A DNA stretch of 64,000 bases from NCBI RefSeq assembly GCF_001888165.1, contig NZ_CP015455.1:434001-498000 (forward strand). The letters run 5' to 3'. The notes under the pieces are model-generated. The model did no database searches. It saw nothing but the letters and a program-made list of their open reading frames with translations, and had not been told where the DNA came from. The position numbers and the translations under genes were made by a program. Every line of letters begins with the position of its first letter. Positions within the stretch are counted from its first letter, which is position 1. Shown here piece by piece: positions 56,861-64,000 of the stretch. Source of the stretch: Syntrophotalea acetylenica. GTDB lineage: Bacteria; Desulfobacterota; Desulfuromonadia; Desulfuromonadales; Syntrophotaleaceae.

Positions 56861-57262
56861 ATGGATAAAAAAGACGGTCAAAAAAAATCGATGTATTTTC
56901 GTCCCGGTTGGGCGCGGGCGCTGGATATAATGTTTCGCAGCCTGCATATCGGAGTTGCCGGGGTTATGCTGGGCGGCGTCATTTTTAATCAACCGCTCAG
57001 TGATTTGCATTTCTGGGGCAGGCTGACAGTTGTTACCGGCCTCGGTCTGGTGGCTTCGGAGTTATACCAGACAAGACACTGGCCTTATCAGGGGGCAGGC
57101 ATCATGGCCATGCTGCATGTCGGTTGTGTCTTTTTGCTGCACCTGTGGCTGCAGTTTGCCGAACAGTTGCTGTGGGCGGCCATGATTATTGGTGCAACGG
57201 GAAGCCATATGCCGCGCAAATACAGACATTGGTCCTTGCTGCACAGGCGGGTGCTTGAGTGA
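56861..57262 (+). CDS. Small four-helix membrane protein, unknown function
   Basis: 133 residues. A charged N-terminus (MDKKDGQKKSMYFRPGW) is followed by about four hydrophobic segments, including MFRSLHIGVAGVMLGGVIF, LTVVTGLGLVASELY, AMLHVGCVFLLHLWLQFAEQ and LLWAAMIIGATGSHM. The tail is basic. I do not recognise the family. GGGAGG at 56849-56854 fits the ATG at 56861; a GTG at 56855 is less likely. His residues in several helices could bind haem or metal, but there is no motif to prove it. Confidence 0.65.
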   Translation: MDKKDGQKKSMYFRPGWARALDIMFRSLHIGVAGVMLGGVIFNQPLSDLHFWGRLTVVTGLGLVASELYQTRHWPYQGAGIMAMLHVGCVFLLHLWLQFAEQLLWAAMIIGATGSHMPRKYRHWSLLHRRVLE

Positions 57263-57338
57263 GCAGGCGTTAGAGATCCATCCGAAACCATGGAACGGAA
57301 AGGCGGCAAAAGGTTGCCGCTTTCCGCCATGATTTATC

Positions 57339-57519
57339 TAGTTTTCATCCGGAAACGGCCCTTTTCCGCCGTGGCGGCGTCAATCCGCAGGCTTGCTTGT
57401 GCGGCGTACCGATGTACGCCTCCGCGCAACCCCTTGATTTCCTTGCCACAACGAAAAATTGCTCGTTTCCCATATGAAAACTACGCTGGTATCCATCCGG
57501 AGTTTCCGGATGGATACTA
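57339..57519. repeat. 181-bp TA-bounded MITE-like element, copy 2
   Basis: Same length as copy 1 at 20111-20291 and about 96% identical. The left end TAGTTTTCATCCGGAAAC and the reverse complement of the right end match at 16 of 18 bases. The right-end hairpin (57490-57516) is nearly perfect. It ends one base before the stop codon of the minus-strand regulator gene at 57521. No transposase is encoded. Confidence 0.82.
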
Positions 57520-57520
57520 T

Positions 57521-57787
57521 CTATGGATGTTCAAAGACCATGCGTTGTACCGAAACACCTTCGATCTTTTCGAGCCTTTCGGAGAGTTCCTCGATTTTTA
57601 CGGTTTCGCCGATCATTTCCAGAAGAATCAGGCCGAACCCCGCGCAGAAATTTCCTGTAACTTCATGCAGTCCGATGCGGGTTTTAATGTTGCAACCATA
57701 ATCGGTCAGTAATTGCTGAACGTCGGATGCGCGTTTGATGCGATTGTCCACGTGAACTCCGAGTATGAAATGGTGGTCCTGTGCCAT
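57521..57787 (-). CDS. TM1266-type iron-only hydrogenase system regulator
   Basis: 88 residues with an ACT-like alpha/beta fold (FILGVHVDNRIKRASDVQQL, GFGLILLEMIGETVKIEELS). The sequence fits the small TM1266 family, often encoded beside [FeFe]-hydrogenase maturation genes and presumed to regulate them. No hydrogenase or maturation gene lies in this window, so the gene is isolated. AAAGGAG precedes the ATG. A MITE-like element ends one base past its stop codon. Confidence 0.75.
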   Translation of the reverse strand: MAQDHHFILGVHVDNRIKRASDVQQLLTDYGCNIKTRIGLHEVTGNFCAGFGLILLEMIGETVKIEELSERLEKIEGVSVQRMVFEHP

Positions 57788-58148
57788 GTCGTTCTCCTTT
57801 CGGTTGGAAAACCTGCCGTCCGATACAATTCTGAGGCCTGCAAAAGGCTGCCTGGCCGTTGTCTCTTCATCCCGTTTTATGCTTTGCGCAGGCGTTGCAA
57901 AAATCTGGTCGCAGACATATCCAGGATTTTCCTGTCAGTAATAAAACCCATGGAAATTGTATCAATCCTTGAACGGCCGGCAAGCGGACCTGAAATAAAC
58001 CCCTGGATTTAAGCGATCAGCAAAAAGGGTGGGGGCAACCTTGTGTCATATGACTTCAACAGAAAATCAACAGATCCCCGTCTGTGCCCCAGGCAGGATA
58101 GGCGAGGGGAATTGCTGGCGGTGAGAAGTGTCTTATAAAGGGTGCGCC
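57788..58148. other. Divergent intergenic region
   Basis: No gene seen. It holds the unplaced promoters of the TM1266-type gene (minus) and folA (plus). Confidence 0.4.
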
Positions 58149-58622
58149 ATGTATGACGTTGAGCTGATTATTATCGCGGCCATGACCCGTAGCGGCATCA
58201 TCGGCCAGCATGGAAAACTTCCATGGCATATCCCCGAGGAGTTGGCTCTGTTTCGCCGTCTTACCATGGGACATTGCCTGATCATGGGAAGGAAAACCTT
58301 TATTTCGCTGGGACGCCCCCTGCCGGGACGCACTAACATTGTCGTCAGCCGCGGTATGCCTCCGGTCCCTGGCGTCATGGTGTGCAGGGATTTCGACAGT
58401 GCTGTGCGGCGGGCTGGCCAGGAGTCGCAAAAAGTGTTTTTTATCGGCGGACGGGACGTTTATCGCCAGGCACTTGCGATTGCACACCGCATGCATATTT
58501 CCTGGATCGATAAGGCGTATCCGGGTGACTGCTTTTTCCCACCTGTGCGGCAGGACGAATGGCTTGTCGTTTCGGAACAGGCGTATGCTGAATTCCGCCA
58601 CGTCGTTTATCGGCGCCGATGA
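58149..58622 (+). CDS. folA: Dihydrofolate reductase
   Basis: 157 residues; reduces dihydrofolate to tetrahydrofolate with NADPH. It has the M20-loop region IGQHGKLPWHIPEELALFRR with the acidic substrate residue (Glu in PEEL), GHCLIMGRKTFISLGRPLPG for NADPH, and FFIGGRDVYRQAL. The ribosome site is weak. The 3' end overlaps the convergent lipoprotein gene by 16 bp. Folate supply links it to the ZTP-regulated aminotransferase. Confidence 0.94.
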   Translation: MYDVELIIIAAMTRSGIIGQHGKLPWHIPEELALFRRLTMGHCLIMGRKTFISLGRPLPGRTNIVVSRGMPPVPGVMVCRDFDSAVRRAGQESQKVFFIGGRDVYRQALAIAHRMHISWIDKAYPGDCFFPPVRQDEWLVVSEQAYAEFRHVVYRRR

Positions 58623-59239
58623 TCCTCGATGGCAACGATCAGATCTTTTTCCAGGTTTTCCAGTATCCGGGTCAATGCGCAGTCCCATGCCTTGATGAGG
58701 GCGTCGGGTGAGTTGTGGCCTGCGGGGATTTCACTCCGATAGCGGCGCCTGAGAAGGACCGGGTTTTCCACGGCAGGATGTTCGAGGAGCAAAAACGCGA
58801 TTTCCAGAATGGCTGAAGGCTGTTCCTGACGGTAATCGGCATACAGATCGATGATATGTCCCTGCAGCAGATAGTCGGGAGGCAGGGGCCCCGCCGATGC
58901 TCCTGCCATCGACAGGCCGGGACTTGCCGCCAGCCAATGTACCACCTCTTCCTGGATCAGACTGGCGGGCGCGATCAGAAACTGATGGTAGTAGTCCGTC
59001 TGGTATCGCGATGCCCCTTTGCGATACACAAAGCTGCGGCTGTTGAATCGTGGGGAAATGCGCATGGGCGTGACCTGCAGTACGGCGGATCCGCTCTTTT
59101 CACCAGGTTTTCCCGGGCGCTCCGCCGTAAACACATAGCTGATGCGTTCCGCGGGGCGCTCGCCAAGGCGCAGGCACCCTGTCAGCATCCATCCGCTTAT
59201 CATCATACACACCAGGATGCGAGATATATTTGAGTTCAT
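58607..59239 (-). CDS. ABC-type transport auxiliary lipoprotein (PqiC/MlaB-operon type)
   Basis: 210 residues with a lipoprotein signal peptide (MNSNISRILVCMMISGWMLT) ending in lipobox LTGC. The body (FNSRSFVYRKGASRYQTDYY, FLIAPASLIQEEVVHWLAAS) fits the auxiliary lipoprotein family found with MCE transport systems such as PqiC. It is the last gene of the Mla-like operon; its start overlaps the MCE gene stop by 4 bp. It probably anchors or receives lipid at the outer membrane. Confidence 0.8.
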   Translation of the reverse strand: MNSNISRILVCMMISGWMLTGCLRLGERPAERISYVFTAERPGKPGEKSGSAVLQVTPMRISPRFNSRSFVYRKGASRYQTDYYHQFLIAPASLIQEEVVHWLAASPGLSMAGASAGPLPPDYLLQGHIIDLYADYRQEQPSAILEIAFLLLEHPAVENPVLLRRRYRSEIPAGHNSPDALIKAWDCALTRILENLEKDLIVAIEDHRRR

Positions 59240-60222
59240 TTCAAAGACTCCACGGGGGCTGGCGGCGCTCCGAATATTGTCTGGGCGGGATAGTCGCGGG
59301 CATTTTCCGACATGTCGAGCAGGTTTTCCGAGGTCTGCCGAAAGTTGCTCAGCGTGGTTTCAATGGTCTGCTGTTCAGCGGTCAGCAGGGCGCTTATCTG
59401 CCGCAGGCTCTGTCCCAGGGGCGCCAGCTCCCGGGGGAGTTCGGTTGTCAGGGTTTCAAGCTGGCGGGCGCTGTGTGACAGGGAGCGTGACAGTTCCGGA
59501 AGGGTGGCGAAAAACTGCTGCAGGGGAGCTTGCCCGCCGGCTAGCAGAGTATCGATACGATTGTTGGTGGTCCGCAGTTCCTTCAACAATGCTAAAGACT
59601 CGTCGCTGATCTGCGAGATATGCGCTTCCTGCATGGCCTGGTTGAGGGCGGCGACAGCCTGCCTGATGCCGCTGCTGACTGCGGCGATATCGAGACTGTC
59701 GAGATTCTTGAGGATTTTATCGATAGCCTCGGTGTAGCGAGTGATGTTGCTCGGCGCCGAGGGAATATAGGGGTATATCGGTTGCCAGTCGATCTTGAGG
59801 CCGGGCAGCTGATCGGACGGCAGGTAATCCGCTTCCAGAAAGGCCATGCCGGTCACTCCCTGAAAGGCCAGGCGAAAACGCAGCCCCTGATCGGTCTCGG
59901 CCTGCAGCCCTCGCTGAACCACTTTGGCGGTGCGCCCCAGGGAACTGGATGCCAGGGCAATGCGCACCAGCACATAACGTTTGTTGGTGTCGTATACGGA
60001 ATCAACCAGGGTGATCGCCTCAACTTTGCCGACCTGGACTCCCCGCAGTTTCACGGCCGAGCCGATGTCGAGGCCCTGGACCGATTCATCGAAATAGGTC
60101 TCAACCAGAATCCGTTTCTGAAACAGGTTGCCAGCACCCAGAACAATAAGCGACACCACGGCGATAAGGCTGGCACCAATGACGAACAATCCGATCTTGA
60201 CATAGTTGGCCCGTTCACTCAT
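59236..60222 (-). CDS. MCE-domain lipid-binding protein (MlaD-like)
   Basis: 328 residues with one N-terminal membrane anchor (YVKIGLFVIGASLIAVVSLI). A single MCE domain covers about residues 38-140 (ILVETYFDESVQGLDIGSAV then KLRGVQVGKVEAI). A long helical C-terminal part follows (about 170-320), rich in heptad-like patterns (LSRSLSHSARQLETLTTELP). MCE proteins form hexameric rings or tubes that move phospholipid. The start overlaps the ATPase gene by 4 bp. Confidence 0.9.
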   Translation of the reverse strand: MSERANYVKIGLFVIGASLIAVVSLIVLGAGNLFQKRILVETYFDESVQGLDIGSAVKLRGVQVGKVEAITLVDSVYDTNKRYVLVRIALASSSLGRTAKVVQRGLQAETDQGLRFRLAFQGVTGMAFLEADYLPSDQLPGLKIDWQPIYPYIPSAPSNITRYTEAIDKILKNLDSLDIAAVSSGIRQAVAALNQAMQEAHISQISDESLALLKELRTTNNRIDTLLAGGQAPLQQFFATLPELSRSLSHSARQLETLTTELPRELAPLGQSLRQISALLTAEQQTIETTLSNFRQTSENLLDMSENARDYPAQTIFGAPPAPVESLK

Positions 60223-61013
60223 GGGACGGTTCTTCCTTCCTGTGGCTTGCTCGGGAGCATGGGTTCCCGATGGAAAAAGGCCCGCACCAAAGGATCGCTG
60301 CTGGCATCGCGCAGCTGCTGCGGTGGTCCGGCGGCGACAATGCTTTTGGTCTTATGGTCCAGCATAATGACGCGGTCGGCAATGGCATAGATGCTCGGCA
60401 GTTCATGGGTAACGATAACAAAGGTCATGGCCAGACTTTGCGCCAGCTGTAAAATAAGCTGGTCCATTTCCGCGGACATGACAGGATCGAGGCCTGCCGT
60501 CGGTTCGTCAAGAAACAGAATCTGGGGGTCGAGTATCATGGCGCGGGCGATGGCGGCCCGTTTGCGCATGCCGCCGCTCAGTTCCGCGGGCAGGTAATGC
60601 CCGAAACCGCCAAGGCCGACCAGTTGCAGCTTCATCGCGGCGATAAGGTCCATGGCCGCACTGGGCAGATGGGTAAATTCTTCCAATGGCAGCCGTACGT
60701 TTTCCATGACGGTCAAAGAGCCGAAAAGGGCACCGTTCTGATACATGACGCCAAAGCAGCGTAGCAGTTCTTTTCGCAGGGTACCCTCGGTTTGCCATAG
60801 ATCCTTGCCATTGATCAGAAGCTGTCCATCCATGGGTTGATACAGTCCGATCATGTTTTTCAGCAGAGTGCTTTTCCCGCACCCGGAGCCCCCCAGTATG
60901 ACGAAGACTTCCCCTTGTTGGACGTCGAAGGACAGGTTCTGCAGGATCGGTGTGGCGCCGTATCCGACGGTTAAATTTCGTGCCTCTATAATGCGGTCGC
61001 GCGTTTGAGCCAT
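60219..61013 (-). CDS. Lipid ABC transporter ATP-binding protein (MlaF-like)
   Basis: 264 residues. Walker A GGSGCGKSTLLKNM, signature LSGGMRKRAAIARAM, Walker B ILFLDEPTAGLDPV, switch His in VTHELPSI. The RKRAA pattern after LSGGM is typical of MlaF/MkL-type MCE transporter ATPases. It drives lipid transport with the permease encoded 4 bp upstream. Confidence 0.92.
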   Translation of the reverse strand: MAQTRDRIIEARNLTVGYGATPILQNLSFDVQQGEVFVILGGSGCGKSTLLKNMIGLYQPMDGQLLINGKDLWQTEGTLRKELLRCFGVMYQNGALFGSLTVMENVRLPLEEFTHLPSAAMDLIAAMKLQLVGLGGFGHYLPAELSGGMRKRAAIARAMILDPQILFLDEPTAGLDPVMSAEMDQLILQLAQSLAMTFVIVTHELPSIYAIADRVIMLDHKTKSIVAAGPPQQLRDASSDPLVRAFFHREPMLPSKPQEGRTVP

Positions 61014-61017
61014 GGGG

Positions 61018-62178
61018 TCAGATCCCGAGATAGTAGTAGGCTACGGCGAACAATCCGTCGGTGATGACGATCAGGATAATGCCGGAAACGACAGCGCGGG
61101 TGGCCGCATCCCCTACGGCGCTGGCACCGCTACGGGTTTTCAGACCGTAAAGGCAGCCTACGCCAGCGACGATCAGAGCGAATACAATGGTTTTGGCCAG
61201 GCCACCCACCAGGTCGCCGAGATTGGCGGCTGACTGGATCTGGTTGATGTAGGAAACCAGCGGATAGCCCAAAGACAGAAGGACCACGGCACCGCCAACC
61301 AGTCCCATGAAGTTGGCAAACAGGGTCAGCAGGGGCAGCACGATGATGGTTGCCAGCACCCGGGTAACAACCAAAAAGGGTATCGGAGCCAGCCCCATGG
61401 TAGTCAAGGCGTCGATTTCCTCGTTGATTTTCATGGTTCCCAGTTCCGCAGCGAAGGCCGAGCCCGAACGCCCGGCAAGCAGCAGGGCGGTCATTAGCGG
61501 ACCGAGTTCGCGCAGCATCGACAACGCCGTGAGGTTGGCGACGTAGATTTCCACGCCGAACTGGCGCATGGGAATGGTGGCTTGAAAAGCCATGATCAAG
61601 CCGATCAGGAAACTGATGAGGCCGACGATGAACAAAGCGTTGACGCCGGCTTTTTCCATGGTCAGCCAGACTTCGGACCATCGGATCGTGCGAGGCTGTC
61701 GTGCGGCGCGGAACAGTGCCACGGCCAGTTCGCCGGTAAATCGCACCATGTCGCGTATGCCCTCCCACGCCTGATAAGCAAGGCGTCCGGCCTCTTCCGG
61801 CAGGCAGCAGGGTTGTGGCCGGCTGGCGCGAAGCCGGGTGAAATCCTCGGGCCGGTAAAGTGTCCACAGCCCGGCGAATTTTTCTTTCAATCCGGTCAGC
61901 TCGTATTGCGCATCGCGGCGTATCTGCCTTCGTGCCAGTTCCATCAGCAAACCGAAGCCGGCGCCATCGCAGTGCTCCAGACGGCTGGCTTCAATGCGCA
62001 GAATCCGTGGAGAGGTTCTTTCCAGAATTTCGTCAAGGGGGTCCCACAACAAGGACACGGTTTCCGCATCCAGTCTGGAGCCGAAGGACAGTGCCAGCAC
62101 TTCGGCATCGCTGGCCAGGATTTGGCATGCGTCACCGGCAAAAGAGGGGAGGTCGATTTTCCGGGTGGGCTTGCTCAT
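61018..62178 (-). CDS. STAS-MlaE fusion permease
   Basis: 386 residues from the ATG at 62178. Residues 1-105 form a STAS domain (ALSFGSRLDAETVSLLWDPL, LRIEASRLEHCDGAGFGLLM), equivalent to MlaB. Residues 140-386 are the MlaE permease (GVEIYVANLTALSMLRELGP, LGTMKINEEIDALTTMGLAP, five to six helices). In E. coli MlaB and MlaE are separate proteins, so this operon packs the complex into fewer chains. First gene of the operon; a ribosome site AGGCGG precedes the start. Confidence 0.92.
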   Translation of the reverse strand: MSKPTRKIDLPSFAGDACQILASDAEVLALSFGSRLDAETVSLLWDPLDEILERTSPRILRIEASRLEHCDGAGFGLLMELARRQIRRDAQYELTGLKEKFAGLWTLYRPEDFTRLRASRPQPCCLPEEAGRLAYQAWEGIRDMVRFTGELAVALFRAARQPRTIRWSEVWLTMEKAGVNALFIVGLISFLIGLIMAFQATIPMRQFGVEIYVANLTALSMLRELGPLMTALLLAGRSGSAFAAELGTMKINEEIDALTTMGLAPIPFLVVTRVLATIIVLPLLTLFANFMGLVGGAVVLLSLGYPLVSYINQIQSAANLGDLVGGLAKTIVFALIVAGVGCLYGLKTRSGASAVGDAATRAVVSGIILIVITDGLFAVAYYYLGI

Positions 62179-62314
62179 GCATCCGCCTGTTGTAAGCATG
62201 GCCGGGTGATTCCGCCGTGGATGCCGCCGGAAGTTCCGCGCATGGGTTGCCTTGCCGGTCAACAGCCACAGGATAAACCCCGGCGTGTTTCAGGTTCGTG
62301 TCAGGCAGCTCCGG

Positions 62315-62785
62315 TCAGCGGATGATTTTCCATGTGCCATCCGGTTGGCGACAGGCCGTGCCGTAAGCTTGCTGCTGCTGTCCGCCGATGATCACGTTCT
62401 GCAGATACTCGCGGCAATACTGTCCGCCGGGCGTCTGGTAGGTTTCAATCGGTGTAATGCTGCCGTAATTGCCCGAGTCAGGGTTGCGCCAGCTTGTGGA
62501 TTGGCGGGTCGGCGTGTATTCAAGGGCATACTGGGCATTTTGCTGCATGGCCAGCTGGTCCGCGCGATCAAGGGACTTGCCTACTTCCTGGCCAAGCAGG
62601 GCGCCGGCCAGGGTGCCGACAGCGACGGCGATCAGGGTGCCGCGCCCGCCCCCGATCTGCGATCCGATCAGGGCGCCGGTTCCGGCTCCGATCAGTGTGC
62701 CGCCGGTTTCCTTCGACCCCATGGTCCCATAACAACCGCTAAGCAGGAGCAGAAATGCGCAGCACGCAGAAACGGTTTTTTTCAT
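62315..62785 (-). CDS. Glycine-zipper surface lipoprotein
   Basis: 156 residues. Lipoprotein signal with lipobox LLSGC. A glycine-zipper region GTLIGAGTGALIGSQIGGG...VGTLAGALLGQEVG covers about residues 28-70. The C-terminal part (YCREYLQNVIIGGQQQQAYG, ACRQPDGTWKII) matches the 17-kDa surface antigen/RT0821-like group. It is likely an outer-membrane lipoprotein of unknown role. It is 136 bp from the Mla-like operon, on the same strand and upstream of it. Confidence 0.88.
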   Translation of the reverse strand: MKKTVSACCAFLLLLSGCYGTMGSKETGGTLIGAGTGALIGSQIGGGRGTLIAVAVGTLAGALLGQEVGKSLDRADQLAMQQNAQYALEYTPTRQSTSWRNPDSGNYGSITPIETYQTPGGQYCREYLQNVIIGGQQQQAYGTACRQPDGTWKIIR

Positions 62786-62872
62786 GACATCCTCCCCGAT
62801 AAAAAGGCTGGATTTGCGGCCGTCAGCGCCGCTTGATATTCTTGTCTAACCATAACCGTCCCCGGTGGACTG

Positions 62873-63465
62873 TCAAGGCTGCGACCCGGCGGGGGCTGAG
62901 CCTTCCAGAGCACGCAGCATGTCGATGACCAAAGGCCGCAGGCGTTTGGCGATTTCCCGGGCGCCCCTGGCATTGGGATGCAGGCCGTCCTTTTGCAGCA
63001 ACATTGGGTTGCCCGCCACGCCGTCGAGATAGTCGGGATAGAAGGGCACCGCATGACGGCTGGCAAGTTCATGGAACAGCGACACAAAACGAAAATTGGT
63101 ATCCGGTCCCAGGTCACGCAACGGTCGGATGCCGGCAAACAGCGCCGGAATGTTTCTGGCGGCCAGGATGCCGAGCATGGCGTCGAGGTTGGTTTTTGTT
63201 ACAGTGAGCGGCAGGGCTTGCAGATTGTCATTGGCTCCCAATTCCAGGATGACCAGATCAGGGTTACAGCCCAGTGCTTTTTCAAAGCGTCGGATTCCCC
63301 CTCGGTCGTTTCGCCGGGAACGCCGGTGTTGATGAAGGAAACATCGAAACCTTCTTTTATCAGGGTGCTTTCCAGGCAGGCTGGAACAGTTTTGGATGGT
63401 TGCAGTCCCCAGCCCGCCGTGAGGCTGTCGCCAAAGGCCAGGATGCGAACAGGTTGCTTGGGCAT
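62873..63465 (-). pseudogene. SGNH hydrolase/arylesterase (TesA-like), frame broken by one base
   Basis: The first half (ATG at 63465, GGAGA site) has block I FGDSLTAGWGL and INTGVPGETTEG. The second, in another frame, has block III GANDNLQ and block V DGLHPNARG with catalytic Asp and His. The junction is a C5 run on the plus strand at 63297-63301; one more base gives GETTEGGIRRFEKALG...LVILELGANDNL and a 197-residue protein, the usual TesA length. A hydrophobic stretch open upstream (LLTVVFLLMIF) hints at a signal peptide, so the true start may be further upstream. It likely hydrolyses acyl or aryl esters. Confidence 0.82.
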
Positions 63466-63862
63466 GACAGTCTCCCTGGCGCCAACCGGAAAAACGTCAA
63501 TCCTCGTGTGCGCGAATATCATCAGGAGAAAAACAACCGTTAAAAGACGCGATTGCCTCCTACTATAATCCAGCCGGGCAGGGCAAGGCAAATCATTCCG
63601 GTAACTTGGCGAATTGATACGGAGCGAAGGCATCCGTTTTCAGGAGAAGCGGTGGGAGGCCGAAGAAGAAACTTCGTCCACAAACACAAAAAACGCCGGC
63701 ATTGCCACGGTCAGCTTTTTGCCAATTCGACGAGCGCCCTTTTTCCGGGGTTGCCTGGCGGCTCATTTACAGACCCGCTTTGGCGCGCCCTTCCCAATGG
63801 TGCCCGACGGATGGGAAGACAAGGCTTCTGGCATGAGACCGCGCAATGCCGGTTTTCGCTTT

Positions 63863-63882
63863 CAGGTGGTTGCAACCACCTG
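63863..63882. promoter_or_regulatory. Perfect 20-bp palindrome
   Basis: CAGGTGGTTGCAACCACCTG is a perfect inverted repeat without a loop. It could be an operator for a dimeric regulator or a small hairpin; there is no further support. Confidence 0.3.
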
Positions 63883-63898
63883 CTCTGCAACATTATTT

Positions 63899-63928
63899 TA
63901 CCACAGAAAATCAATATTTTCTGTGGTA
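63899..63928 (-). terminator. Hairpin after the rightmost gene
   Basis: A 13-bp stem TACCACAGAAAAT/ATTTTCTGTGGTA with a 4-base loop, 5 bp past the stop codon of the partial minus-strand gene. The arms are AT-rich; no long T-tract follows. Confidence 0.6.
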
Positions 63929-63932
63929 GGTT

Positions 63933-64000
63933 TTATTCCCGCACAAAGGTGTCGATGTCCGTTTCATGTACCATGCCCATCAGGTGTGCGTACTCGGATT
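63933..64000 (-). CDS. 3' end of an unidentified gene (partial)
   Basis: The last 21 codons are visible, ending HETDIDTFVRE and TAA at 63933-63935. The steady open frame, ordinary residue mix and following hairpin suggest a real gene that enters from the right edge. The family cannot be identified from this length. Confidence 0.55.
   Translation of the reverse strand, partial: SEYAHLMGMVHETDIDTFVRE

Larger units (their letters stand above)
63466..63932. other. Intergenic region
   Basis: No gene seen apart from a possible N-terminal extension of the esterase up to about 63560. It contains a 20-bp palindrome and the terminator of the rightmost gene, listed separately. Confidence 0.4.

Overview
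The window looks like a chromosomal segment from an anaerobic, moderately GC-rich deltaproteobacterium of the Desulfuromonadales, most like Pelobacter/Syntrophotalea or a close Geobacter relative. This is inferred from gene content: the dprA-smg-topA block, a Fur/PerR-type regulator with rubrerythrin, rubredoxin and a flavodiiron protein, an acetylating acetaldehyde dehydrogenase, a TM1266-type hydrogenase-linked regulator, and a molybdate/tungstate ABC transporter beside molybdenum cofactor genes. No phage, conjugative element, transposase gene or CRISPR array was seen.

Layout. 1-6 kb (minus strand): a YbgF-type lipoprotein, a LysM protein, dprA, smg and topA. 6-13 kb: a U32 peptidase-like tRNA hydroxylase, a lipid kinase, two Nudix enzymes, alanine dehydrogenase and serA. 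13-19 kb: an ELWxxDGT-repeat secreted protein, initiator tRNA-Met, an AEC permease, a cold-shock protein, a PhnA-like zinc protein, a tandem CDP-alcohol phosphatidyltransferase and a SPOR-NlpC/P60 wall hydrolase. 19-22.5 kb: a cupin, then the perR-like/rubrerythrin/rubredoxin/flavodiiron oxygen-defence cluster. 22.6-26.7 kb: a ClC channel and a PcrA/UvrD helicase. 26.9-33 kb: pgaABCD for poly-N-acetylglucosamine (PNAG) exopolysaccharide. 33-36 kb: a DUF4139 protein and a mechanosensitive-channel-like protein. 36-39 kb: Mo/W ABC transporter. 39-43 kb: a class V aminotransferase under a ZTP riboswitch, then groESL under CIRCE. 43-54 kb: a thiouridylase-like PP-loop protein, moaA, glycolate-oxidase-like glcF/glcD, radA, a free-standing PgaB-type hydrolase domain, moaC, a DksA-like protein, a soluble histidine kinase and tRNA-Ala. 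55-64 kb: acetaldehyde dehydrogenase, a small membrane protein, the hydrogenase-linked regulator, folA, a four-gene Mla/MCE lipid transport operon, a glycine-zipper lipoprotein, an SGNH esterase and the end of an unidentified gene.

Three observations matter most. (1) Five genes (topA, nudC, pcrA, a histidine kinase, an SGNH esterase) each carry a one-base loss at a short homopolymer. The shared pattern points to sequence error rather than gene decay. (2) A clear ZTP riboswitch, with a terminator overlapping its 3' conserved segment, controls the class V aminotransferase. This ties it to one-carbon, serine and glycine metabolism. (3) A 181-bp TA-bounded MITE-like element occurs twice, once starting exactly at the perR stop codon and once one base past the hydrogenase-regulator stop codon. 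Two further solo end-hairpins flank the mechanosensitive-channel gene.

How the genes work together: the Mo/W importer, MoaA and MoaC would supply metal and pterin for Mo/W enzymes. SerA and the riboswitch-controlled aminotransferase plausibly feed serine and one-carbon units, which FolA also serves. PgaABCD builds a biofilm polymer, and the Mla-like operon moves phospholipid across the envelope.
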